Source of the DNA: Candidatus Rifleibacteriota bacterium | GTDB taxonomy: Bacteria; Muiribacteriota; Ozemobacteria; Ozemobacterales; Ozemobacteraceae | Length of the DNA: 48,984 nucleotides | NCBI GenBank assembly: GCA_012517355.1 | Contig: JAAYVD010000137.1 | Coordinates: 1 to 48,984, forward strand | Direction of reading: 5' to 3' | In this document: piece by piece, positions 41,974 to 48,984 of the stretch | How the letters are laid out: every line of letters starts with the position of its first letter | Numbering within the stretch: position 1 is the stretch's first letter | Translations under genes and position numbers: made by a program | The notes under the pieces: generated by a model | The model's database searches: none | The model's input: the letters and a program-made list of their open reading frames with translations, nothing else | What the model was told of the DNA's origin: nothing

Positions 41974-42648
41974 TCAGACCCCGACCAGCCGGGCGATGTC
42001 CTCAGGGAGATCGAGGGTCAGCCGGGTGACGTTCAGCTCCGCCAGTTCGTCCTGCGCCTGGTATTTTCGAGCCTGGAGGTCCTCCAGTTCTTGCCGGAGC
42101 ACCGCCAGCTGGTCGCCGGTGAGCATCCGCAGGTCGACCCCCTCACCCGTCTGCTGGTAGTCCGAGATGAACAAGACCTCGGCTCCGCGACTCCGAAAGG
42201 AGTTGGGCGGGTCAATCCGCGCTTTCACCCGCTTTTCCTCGGTGGAAGTCCGGGCGAAGACCATCTCCACTTCCTCCGGGGCCACCCGGTTGGCGTGCTG
42301 CGCGGTCAAGATCTCCTGCAGAATCCCGGTTTGGCGCTGAATCGCCTCGATCTCGGTCAGCCGGCTGGAGATGCCGATGAGCACGTTCTGCTTGCCGACC
42401 TCCTCCCGGATCATCCGCTTGACCTGAAGGAGCCGCCGGTGTGCCTGGAACTCCTCCCACCCCTGGGCAGCCAGTCGTTTCCAGTCTTCCACCTGGGCCT
42501 GGCCCAGGAACTCGCAGGTGGAGATCTCCGTGAAGATGCGCTTGAACACCTGCTCCTTCTGCTCGAGCAACTTGGTGATCCGTTCCACCACCTTGTGCCA
42601 CCGCGCCAAGGGGATGTTGACCGATCTGGACTTCTCAATTTGTTCCAT
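41974..42648 (-). CDS. Hypothetical coiled-coil protein, 224 aa
   Basis: A soluble, almost fully helical, charged protein with long heptad-rich stretches (WHKVVERITKLLEQKEQVFK; LAVLRQELEDLQARKYQAQD). No TM, signal or recognised domain. ACAGGAGG precedes the ATG. It is less GC-biased and richer in Lys, Gln and Ile than neighbouring proteins, which may indicate recent acquisition. Function unknown. Confidence 0.7.
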   Translation of the reverse strand: MEQIEKSRSVNIPLARWHKVVERITKLLEQKEQVFKRIFTEISTCEFLGQAQVEDWKRLAAQGWEEFQAHRRLLQVKRMIREEVGKQNVLIGISSRLTEIEAIQRQTGILQEILTAQHANRVAPEEVEMVFARTSTEEKRVKARIDPPNSFRSRGAEVLFISDYQQTGEGVDLRMLTGDQLAVLRQELEDLQARKYQAQDELAELNVTRLTLDLPEDIARLVGV

Positions 42649-43610
42649 TGCTTCCTCCTGTCAGGTTTTCCTTGAGACCATCAGGGCAGGGACCTCCCCA
42701 CGGGGGTGTCCCCCTGTTTCCGAATCTTCGGATGCATGGAGGGGAACCACGCGCCGCTCCCCTGCTTCCGCCAAAGGCCAGAAGACCGTTTGGCCCGGAG
42801 ACACGATTCGTGTCGCGGTCGGCAAGATCAGGGGGCAAGAGCCTGGTCGAAATGCGTTGATGGAGGTGGCGGTTGGCCGGTTCCCTTTCTGCCGGCGGTC
42901 CCATCGGGGGAACGCCGTCCCGGTCGCCCCCCCGGCCCGGCCTGGACCTCGGTGGTGAGGGGCCGCCGTCGCCGGCGGCCTCACCGGGGGGGGACCGGAT
43001 TCAGTTGTCAAACACCGGTTGACGCAGACAGCCGTCCGATTCACGGTGAAGCGAAGACACTACGGGTGTGGCTTCAGTCAGGCTTCACAGGAATCGGACG
43101 GCTGTTCTGGCTTCCGGTCTTTGGCAACCTCCACGCGGACATTCGTCGGTGGTCATGATAAACGATAACCCGCCCGGGATCGATGTCAAGGCCGATTTCC
43201 CCGTTTAAGGAGGGGGCGGGCCCCTCACCGACAACCTTTCCCCTCCGGTAGGAACACCCACCCGGTCCCTTGCCATGCATCTATGATGGCCATGCGGGAG
43301 ACCATGTCGTCGGGCCGGCCGGGCACCGGTTGTCCTGGTTTTCGAACCGCCCTGCCCTGGAGAGGCCAGTTTCGGCCGGAGCCGCGAGTGCCAGACAGGG
43401 TTCTCCTGACTCACGGCCTGCCCGGCCCGGGCGCGGGCCCCTGGTTGGGGCGCCCTTCGGGCCGGGTTGTCCATGGAAAGACGCCCAACCCCTGCCGTTC
43501 AAAAAACTGTATCGGGGGTCAGCAATCGGCCCTGGAATGCGGCTTCCGGGTTGGCGGAAGGAACCCGACCCAGGGCGAAGGGTCACCCCCAAACGTCGCC
43601 CCCCAAAAGG
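42649..43610. other. About 1 kb without a convincing gene
   Basis: Open frames on both strands are short, Arg/Gly/Pro-rich and lack start signals. GC content is uneven. The stretch holds several inverted repeats: GACACGATTCGTGTC (42800-42814), a GGCCGCC/GGCGGCC stem near 42962-42981, and the nested structure at 43030-43103. One frame around 42790-42850 (VWPGDTIRVAVGKIRGQ) looks faintly protein-like and could be a gene remnant. Confidence 0.5.
43030..43103. ncRNA. Candidate structured RNA: three nested stems
   Basis: Outer stem AGCCGTCCGATTC (43030-43042) with GAATCGGACGGCT (43091-43103), 13 bp perfect. Middle stem TGAAGC (43047-43052) with GCTTCA (43082-43087). Inner stem GAAGACAC (43053-43060) with GTGT-GG-CTTC (43066-43075), closing on a 5-base loop. 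All three nest properly. Either strand could be transcribed. It could equally be a transposon end or a terminator-type hairpin. Confidence 0.45.
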
Positions 43611-43639
43611 TTGCATCGCCCTACGGCGGGTCGTACAAT
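43611..43639 (+). promoter_or_regulatory. Sigma70-like promoter of the sigma/anti-sigma/protease operon
   Basis: TTGCAT (43611-43616), 17-bp spacer, TACAAT (43634-43639), 35 bp before the first start codon. It matches the window's other promoters, so basal expression by the housekeeping sigma factor is likely. Confidence 0.65.
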
Positions 43640-43674
43640 GGGCCGGTCAGCCCAGCCCCAGGAGAGGAACAGGC

Positions 43675-44364
43675 ATGGCCCGGCCCAAACACCACACCAG
43701 CAAGGGTTTTCCCCCACCCGAAGCGGACTTCGATCCGGAACGCGGGTCTCCCCCGGCCGCTGGCCGTCGCCCGGAACGTGGACGGAAAGCCAGACCTGGC
43801 TCCGGACCGGTTCGGCCGCCCCCCTCCCCCGGAAAGCGTGGCCACGCGGATTCCCCGCGCCGCCGCCCGAGGGTGGGCGAAACCGGCTACCTTCTCGACA
43901 CGGCCCTCGCCATGGCCCTCACCCAGCTTGGGCAGCCTGGGGACCTGGCCTCCTTCACCTTCGTCCCCGCCCCCCTGCTCCGGTTCGGGCAGGTGGCCTT
44001 CATCAAGAACCGCTTCTGGAGCGCCCTGCCCGAGTTCCAGGAAGAGACCTGGGATTCCTCCGACGCCCACCCCGGCCTGTGCGTGTCGGACGGCCCCGTC
44101 GAGGTGGCGTTCGGCACCTCCCGCCTGGGGCGGCCCCGGCCGGCCGCGGCCGAGCCCTTCCGGGTCGACCCGCCCGATTGTGACGTCCTGAAGAAGAGCG
44201 CGGTGTTCCTGCTGAAGGAACGGCGCCCCATCGTCCCGGGCGTCCTGCACCTGCGCGAAGAGGGCCCGGGCATCCTGAAGGAACGCCGCCTGAAAGACCT
44301 GGCGCGGCGCCTGCAGCGGTGCCACCAGATGGCCCTGCCGGGGCGGGGGAGCGACCATGGCTGA
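43675..44364 (+). CDS. Possible MazF/PemK-fold protein with disordered basic N terminus
   Basis: A 229-aa protein. Residues 1-68 are Pro/Arg/Gly-rich and probably disordered. The rest contains RFGQVAFIKNRFWSALPEFQ (103-122), a HPGLCVSDGPVEVAFGTSR segment, and DVLKKSAVFLLKERRPIVPG followed by a C-terminal helix. That order (GxV strand, then RPxxVxS-like strand, TS turn, LxKxSxV strand) resembles MazF/PemK proteins. The match is by eye and modest. ATG at 43675 with GGAGAGG. First gene of the operon; its stop overlaps the next start by 8 nt. If it is MazF-like, it could be a toxin-derived regulator and not an RNase. Confidence 0.55.
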   Translation: MARPKHHTSKGFPPPEADFDPERGSPPAAGRRPERGRKARPGSGPVRPPPSPGKRGHADSPRRRPRVGETGYLLDTALAMALTQLGQPGDLASFTFVPAPLLRFGQVAFIKNRFWSALPEFQEETWDSSDAHPGLCVSDGPVEVAFGTSRLGRPRPAAAEPFRVDPPDCDVLKKSAVFLLKERRPIVPGVLHLREEGPGILKERRLKDLARRLQRCHQMALPGRGSDHG

Positions 44365-45508
44365 CACCCGGTCCATGTGGGACAGCTTCCGCATCTGGGC
44401 GAAAACCCGCTCCGACCGCCACCTCGCCGTGTTCCAGGCCTGGCTCCAAGGCCTGGTCGCCCGGCAGGTCCACTCCTTCTGCCGCCGGCTCGACCGGCCC
44501 TTCGACGATGAATTCGCCCGGGACATCCTGCAAACCACCTGGCACTGGCTGAGCCAGGAGGAAGGCGCCGACCAGATCCTCGGCCTGCTCGCCGAAGGGG
44601 CGGCCGACGGCCAGGTGGCGGCCTACCTCGGCAAGACCATCCGTTCCCTGTGCTGGAGTGCCTTCAACCAGGAACACGGCCGCGACTTCCGCCGCCTGAT
44701 GGACGCGGTCGGCCGCCGCCTGCGGGCCCTGGCCGCCGACGGCACCCTGCAGGTCTTCGAACGGGCGGGCCAGAGCCGCACCCAGCAATGCTTCCACCTG
44801 CCCGCCCCCCGCCCCCCGACCACCCCGGCCCGCGAGGCGGAGATCACCTCCCGCGTCTTCGCGGGCATCAGCGTCACCGCCGAAGCCAACCCCACGGCGA
44901 AGACCGGGCGCACCACCTTCAGGAACCTCGACCTGGCCGTCCGCGCCCTGATCGAGCGGCACCCGCACCGCGACCGCTACTGGACGACCGTGCTGGCCAC
45001 CACCGCCATCAACCGCCGGTTCCGCCTGACCTTCCAGACGGTGTACCTCGACGAGCAAGTGAAGGGCCGCGGGGAAACGGCGTGCTGCCGCGGCGACCTG
45101 ATCGCCGCCCCCCCCGGCCGCGAAGCCCTCGACGACGCCTGCCTGGTCGACTGGGTGGCCGAGAGCCTCGCCGAGTTCCGGTTCCGGCGCGACTGGCAGC
45201 GCCAGGCCCAGGTGGCCGTCCTCTACTACCTGGCCAAATATGATGCCCAGGCCCTCGCCCTCCTCGCCATCCCGCCCGCCTGGAACGGTCTGTTGCTGGA
45301 CGACGAGCCGGCTACCGACCAGATCATGAAAATTCTTGAATGCAGCCGGGGAAGCGTCTCCATCTGGAGGACGGCCTGCGAATCCTTCCTGCTGGCCCGG
45401 CTCGACCTGCTCCCCGCCGCCCTGCGCGGCCGCGGCTTCGTCGGGTTCATGAAGGCCCTGGTCGTCGATCTTCCCCTCCCGCGAGGGGAAAGGAGTCCTC
45501 GCGCATGA
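44357..45508 (+). CDS. ECF-like RNA polymerase sigma factor with large central insertion
   Basis: A 383-aa protein. The N-terminal part (about 24-115) resembles sigma region 2: DDEFARDILQTTWHWLSQ parallels the DAEDLxQexFxxxW helix, and VAAYLGKTIRSLCWSAF parallels the WLxxIAxNxxxD helix. A C-terminal helix-turn-helix (about 315-345: DQIMKILECSRGSVSIWRTA) fits region 4. Between them lie about 200 residues of unknown structure, so it is twice the usual ECF length. Its stop overlaps the next ATG (ATGA). The downstream zinc-finger protein supports the sigma call. Not a standard family member, and promoter recognition is unproven. Confidence 0.6.
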   Translation: MADTRSMWDSFRIWAKTRSDRHLAVFQAWLQGLVARQVHSFCRRLDRPFDDEFARDILQTTWHWLSQEEGADQILGLLAEGAADGQVAAYLGKTIRSLCWSAFNQEHGRDFRRLMDAVGRRLRALAADGTLQVFERAGQSRTQQCFHLPAPRPPTTPAREAEITSRVFAGISVTAEANPTAKTGRTTFRNLDLAVRALIERHPHRDRYWTTVLATTAINRRFRLTFQTVYLDEQVKGRGETACCRGDLIAAPPGREALDDACLVDWVAESLAEFRFRRDWQRQAQVAVLYYLAKYDAQALALLAIPPAWNGLLLDDEPATDQIMKILECSRGSVSIWRTACESFLLARLDLLPAALRGRGFVGFMKALVVDLPLPRGERSPRA

Positions 45509-46545
45509 AAAGCAAAGCGAACGGCTGCCCCTCTCTCGAACGGCTGGTGGAGTATGCCAACCGCCCCCGCTCCGCGGCCAGGGATCCCGCCCTGGAAAAA
45601 CACCTGAAGACCTGCCCCACCTGCCGGTTCACCGTGACCCCAGCGCCCCTTCCCCGCCCCGCCGACCTGGAGGGGAAACTGGACGCCCTCAACGATGCCA
45701 TGCAACGGCAACCGCCTGACAGCCTCGCGTTCGGCCAGCTCTGGCGCATCGCCTTCCCCGGCGGCAACCGCGCCGGTGTGATCACCTTCGACACCCGGGA
45801 GTCCGCCGACCCCGACCAGCCGGACGTGCGCGTCGTGCCCGTCTGCTTCACCGCCGAACCCGCCGAGATCGATGCCGGCACCGACCTGCTCCTCGCCCCG
45901 CGCGACTCCACGCTCGGCCTGCGCGGCCTGCTGGAAACCTGGAACGAGCGACCCGTCCTGGCCCGCCAGCTGACCGTGTTTCTGGGCACCATGACCGCCG
46001 CCGCCGCCCGCCGCCTCCACCAGGCCCTGGCCCCCGACCGCGCCCGGGCCACGGTCTCTCCCACCATCGAGTGGTTCCGCCAGGCCCGGATCGCCGAAGG
46101 GGAACGGATGTCCGCCCCCTACTTCGCGGCCCGCCGCGGCCTGCCCGTTCCCCTGCCCGACGACCTCGACCTGTTCCCGGCCCGGAAGGCGACACCCAGG
46201 ACCTCCCGGACGGCCCGCCCCGCCCCCGCCGCGGCCAACGCCCGGGAAGCCCTGGCCGCCGATGCCGACTCCGGGGCGCTGGCCGACCTGCAGTTCCGGT
46301 TCCTGAAGGCCCAGGCCGCCCCCGGCGCCCCCCGCTTCGTCGTCCGCCCGACCACGCATCCCCTGGGCCTGCGGGTCGCCTTCGGCCCGAAACACGGGGA
46401 GCTGGCCGTCGCCCTCCTGCAGCGGGGCCGGATCGTCGCCCGCTTCCTGACCACCGGCGGCGAACTGGCCTTCCAGCTGACCCCTGAGGGCTGCCTGGTT
46501 CCCGCTTTCGACGAGGTCGTGACCGTCCCCTATGGGGAAGACTGA
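45505..46545 (+). CDS. Zinc-finger anti-sigma-like protein, soluble
   Basis: A 346-aa protein. The N terminus CPSLERLVEYAN ... EKHLKTCPTC places H33, C37 and C40 (with C8 a possible fourth ligand) exactly as in zinc-binding anti-sigma (ZAS) domains. Unlike typical ECF anti-sigmas it has no TM helix. The C-terminal part (about 250-346) is beta-rich (PLGLRVAFGPKHGELAVALL). The middle is unrecognised. Encoded directly after the sigma-like protein and overlapping it by 4 nt, and overlapping the protease gene by 14 nt. I infer it holds the sigma factor until released, possibly by the protease. Confidence 0.65.
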   Translation: MKSKANGCPSLERLVEYANRPRSAARDPALEKHLKTCPTCRFTVTPAPLPRPADLEGKLDALNDAMQRQPPDSLAFGQLWRIAFPGGNRAGVITFDTRESADPDQPDVRVVPVCFTAEPAEIDAGTDLLLAPRDSTLGLRGLLETWNERPVLARQLTVFLGTMTAAAARRLHQALAPDRARATVSPTIEWFRQARIAEGERMSAPYFAARRGLPVPLPDDLDLFPARKATPRTSRTARPAPAAANAREALAADADSGALADLQFRFLKAQAAPGAPRFVVRPTTHPLGLRVAFGPKHGELAVALLQRGRIVARFLTTGGELAFQLTPEGCLVPAFDEVVTVPYGED

Positions 46546-48984
46546 CCCCGCCGCCCCGCCCACCCCCCGCCAGCTCAAGGCTCTTCGGAACCAGCTCCGA
46601 AAGGCGTTCGCCGGGCCCCAGGCCCCGGGTGACCCCTGGCTGGACGGCTCATTCGCGGCCGCCCTCGAACGGCTCGTCCCCCCACGCCGCGACGACCCCC
46701 TGCGGCGGTTCCTCGACGACCTCTGGGCCCAGCGGCCCAGCCGGCTGCCCTGGCTCCTCCGGCCGACCGCCGGCCGCGACCGCGCCCGTGACCTCGACTG
46801 GCAGCAGGCCATGCAGACCGAACTGGAACGGTTCACCCGGCGCCCCGACCTGCTCCTGCTCGCTTCGGAAGCCCTGGCCGGCCTGGAGGAACAGGCCCGG
46901 CGCCTCGGGGAAGGAGACGCCGTCTTCCACCTGCGGGCCAACCGCGAGCGCCTGGCGCAAGCCACCCGGGAAGAGCCCGCCCCCGGGCCGGTGACGGGCC
47001 TTCCCCTTCCCTCGCCCGGCGTCCTCCTGGTGCAGCGGAAAGCCCGACGCCTGTGGCTCGCCGGGTTCCAACTCCTCGAGCCGGGCCTCCAGCGGCAGGT
47101 GTTCGGCACCCTGTGGTATCCCTCAGACCGCGAGGCAAAGACCGCCTGGGAGGATGCCCTGACCGCGGCCCACGCGGGAGTCGACCCGGGCATCCGCGTC
47201 GACCCCGTCCTGCCCGTGCTCGACCTGGGGGGCGCCGACATCGAGGGGAACTCGTTCGGCCTCGCCCTCTGGCTGTTCACCTGGCTCCACCTCCAGCGGG
47301 CGCCTCTCCCGGGACGCCTCGCCGCCACCGGCAACGTCCGGCCCGACGGTCAGGTCACCGCCGTCAGCCCAGCCACGTTCGACCTCAAGGTCCGCCTCGC
47401 CCTGCACGCCGGCTACGACCACCTGTTCGTGCCCGCCGACAACGTGGGGCCGGCTTCGCCCTGGCGCGGCGACCCGCGGGTCGTCCCCGTCACCGACGCG
47501 GCCCAGGTCCGGGACTGGCTGGCCGACCACGACCCGGCCGTCCGGGCCCGCCGGCGCGTGACCTGGTTCCTGCGCGACCGGACCGGGGCGGCCCTGCCCC
47601 CGCTCGCCCCCCTGATCCGGCGCCAGGTGACCGGCGACGGCCTGCCCGCCCTGATCCGCGACTGGCTGGCCCTGGCCCGGCGGCACGGGACCGGCCGGGA
47701 AGCGTTCCTCGAGGTGCTCAACCATCTGCGCCGGGAGTTCGCCGGGCTGTTCCGCGAAGGGAACGCCGCACCCGGCACGGGGCCCGACCCCGGCGAACTG
47801 GCCGCGCTGCAGGCCATCCTGCCCGAGCGGGTCTGGCTGGTCTTCCTGCCCTCCCTGCTGTTCGCGCTGGCCCGGGACCGCACCGGACAGTTCTCCGCGG
47901 AATCCCTGTATCAGAAGGCGCGCGAGCGGTTCTTCGACCACGACGCCGACCTGCAGATGGCCGGGCGGGTTCTGGAGCCGCTGTTCGACCGGGCCGCCGC
48001 CGCCCCCGGCCGGGGGGACATCTGGGTCCAGACCTGGTTCCGGCGCCGGTTCCCCGGCCTGGTCTGGCTGTTCTTCCATGAGCCTCTCGAGGCGGTGGCC
48101 CGCCTGCTGAGCCTGCCGGAACGGACCCCCGATGAGGACCGGGCTCTGGCGGGGTTTTTCGACACCCTCGCCGCGACCGATGCCGCCCGCTACGCCGCCC
48201 TGGACGTGACCGAACGGGACCTGCATCACCACCCCATGCGCCAGGCCGTCGCCCGCCACCTGGGGGAGTTTCAACCCGCCATCGCCCCGCCCCCGACCTT
48301 CCGGGAGCGGCTGGCCCTCCTGTGGCGCATCCTGGTGCGGCTGCCCGCCCGCCCTTGCGTGGACGGCCGGGAGCCGGCTCGGCGGGAAACCTGGCCACCG
48401 GCCACGGGGGCCGTCCCCCCCCGGACCGCGGCCGGGTCCAGGTCCGCACCAGGGACCACCCGGCCGGCGGCGGGGAAACCAGCGACCCAGGCGGCGGCAG
48501 AAGGGATACCCCGGACCGCGGGAGGGGCCGCCACCCCGGCCGCGGAGGGCCCGGTCCTCCAGTCGCCGCCGGCAGCCGCACCGCCCGCTGCGGCGAACGG
48601 GAAGAACCCCCGCCTGACCGTCCTCGCCTGGCTGGAGGCTCATCTGCGGGCCCCCCGGCCCTATGGCCGCCCGCCCCTCGCCGACCTCTTCCCGACCCTG
48701 CTCCCCCTTCTGCGGCAGGTCCCGACGACGGCGGCGGCGGCCGAGGCCCTGGCCGGGGAGGTGAAAGCCCTGGCCGACCGGCCCGGCGGAGCGGTGCTCG
48801 ACACCCTGCACCGGGAGATCCGCCACGAGGCCCGGCGGCTGGCCGATGCCTCCCGTCCCCCGGCCAGCGCCGGCGGACTGGCCGCCGCGGGCCGGACCGG
48901 TCCCGCGGCCGCCGGCGCCGGGAAGCCCCCCGGCCAGCCCCCGCAGGGAGACCTGGCCGGGAAGGTCTTTTTGCAGGCCCTGGC
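46532..48984 (+). CDS. Lon-type (S16) protease-domain protein, 3' end beyond the window
   Basis: At least 817 aa with no stop before the window ends. Residues about 195-310 look like a Lon proteolytic domain: EGNSFGLALWLFTWLHLQR (catalytic S241), LAATGNVRPDGQVTAVSPA, and FDLKVRLALHAGYDHLFVPADN (split here only by domain; catalytic K286). The S241-K286 spacing of 45 is close to Lon's Ser-Lys dyad. There is no Walker A/B upstream, so it is not a canonical AAA+ Lon. Residues 1-190 and 330-600 are unrecognised helical regions. A Pro/Ala-rich linker spans about 610-690. ATG at 46532 overlaps the anti-sigma gene. Its sensor domain, if any, may lie off the window. Confidence 0.7.
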   Translation, partial: MGKTDPAAPPTPRQLKALRNQLRKAFAGPQAPGDPWLDGSFAAALERLVPPRRDDPLRRFLDDLWAQRPSRLPWLLRPTAGRDRARDLDWQQAMQTELERFTRRPDLLLLASEALAGLEEQARRLGEGDAVFHLRANRERLAQATREEPAPGPVTGLPLPSPGVLLVQRKARRLWLAGFQLLEPGLQRQVFGTLWYPSDREAKTAWEDALTAAHAGVDPGIRVDPVLPVLDLGGADIEGNSFGLALWLFTWLHLQRAPLPGRLAATGNVRPDGQVTAVSPATFDLKVRLALHAGYDHLFVPADNVGPASPWRGDPRVVPVTDAAQVRDWLADHDPAVRARRRVTWFLRDRTGAALPPLAPLIRRQVTGDGLPALIRDWLALARRHGTGREAFLEVLNHLRREFAGLFREGNAAPGTGPDPGELAALQAILPERVWLVFLPSLLFALARDRTGQFSAESLYQKARERFFDHDADLQMAGRVLEPLFDRAAAAPGRGDIWVQTWFRRRFPGLVWLFFHEPLEAVARLLSLPERTPDEDRALAGFFDTLAATDAARYAALDVTERDLHHHPMRQAVARHLGEFQPAIAPPPTFRERLALLWRILVRLPARPCVDGREPARRETWPPATGAVPPRTAAGSRSAPGTTRPAAGKPATQAAAEGIPRTAGGAATPAAEGPVLQSPPAAAPPAAANGKNPRLTVLAWLEAHLRAPRPYGRPPLADLFPTLLPLLRQVPTTAAAAEALAGEVKALADRPGGAVLDTLHREIRHEARRLADASRPPASAGGLAAAGRTGPAAAGAGKPPGQPPQGDLAGKVFLQAL

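Noticed and set aside
42706-43158. 150-aa plus-strand frame in the gene-free region
   Set aside because: No start signal, no recognisable fold, and it runs through the nested hairpin. At best a decayed gene.
44357-45508. Idea that this protein is a transposase or phage protein
   Set aside because: The paired sigma-2-like and C-terminal helix-turn-helix segments, plus the adjacent zinc-finger anti-sigma-like gene, fit a sigma factor better.

Overview
This is about 49 kb of very GC-rich bacterial chromosome. The genes are dense, nearly all start at ATG or GTG behind GGAGG-type ribosome binding sites, and many overlap by 4 nt. Several promoters are plain sigma70-like (TTGNNN, 17-bp spacer, TANAAT or similar). 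Signal peptides, integral membrane sensors, paired GspF proteins and a pseudopilin-like protein suggest a didermic cell. No rRNA, tRNA or clear phylogenetic marker was recognised, so I do not name a phylum. A deep-branching or uncultured lineage is plausible.

Layout. 1-440: 100-bp purine-rich tandem repeat. 443-2484: flavodoxin-like reductase and a PLP aminotransferase, divergent. 2510-8768: two large membrane class III nucleotide cyclases plus a small membrane protein, all overlapping. 8730-10972: AIM24-family protein, M48 protease and a small membrane protein. 11245-14965: TlyA methyltransferase facing a PP2C / deoxyhypusine-synthase-like / GAF-PAS group. 15240-21813: polysaccharide-type cluster (GT4 glycosyltransferase, heparinase II/III-like protein, HD hydrolase, fused ADH-Gfo/Idh/MocA oxidoreductase). 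22237-24452: two GspF proteins. 24963-29103: histidine phosphatase, Tex, and a class A beta-lactamase-like protein. 29637-35220: YtrA-type GntR regulator, ABC ATPase and two ABC-2 permeases that each carry a large C-terminal beta-propeller-like domain. 35511-37989: Na/Pi cotransporter and a pilin-like protein. 38023-43674: accessory zone with small hypothetical proteins, hairpin repeats and about 1 kb without a convincing gene. 43675-end: a four-gene operon with a possible MazF-fold protein, an ECF-like sigma factor, a zinc-finger anti-sigma-like protein and a Lon-type (S16) protease that runs off the window.

Two systems stand out. The tandem cyclases have complementary active-site losses: the first keeps both metal aspartates but lacks the catalytic Asn/Arg, and the second lacks the first metal aspartate but keeps Asn/Arg. 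This predicts an obligate heterodimer with one active site, like the mammalian C1/C2 arrangement. The terminal operon has the parts list of a protease-released sigma factor pathway and recalls the CRISPR-associated CalpL-CalpT-CalpS system, with no CRISPR array or cas gene in view.

Two families of dispersed non-coding repeats (purine-rich units of about 87-100 bp, and a unit of about 72 bp) recur between genes. Several conserved enzymes carry Pro/Ala/Gly-rich in-frame insertions.
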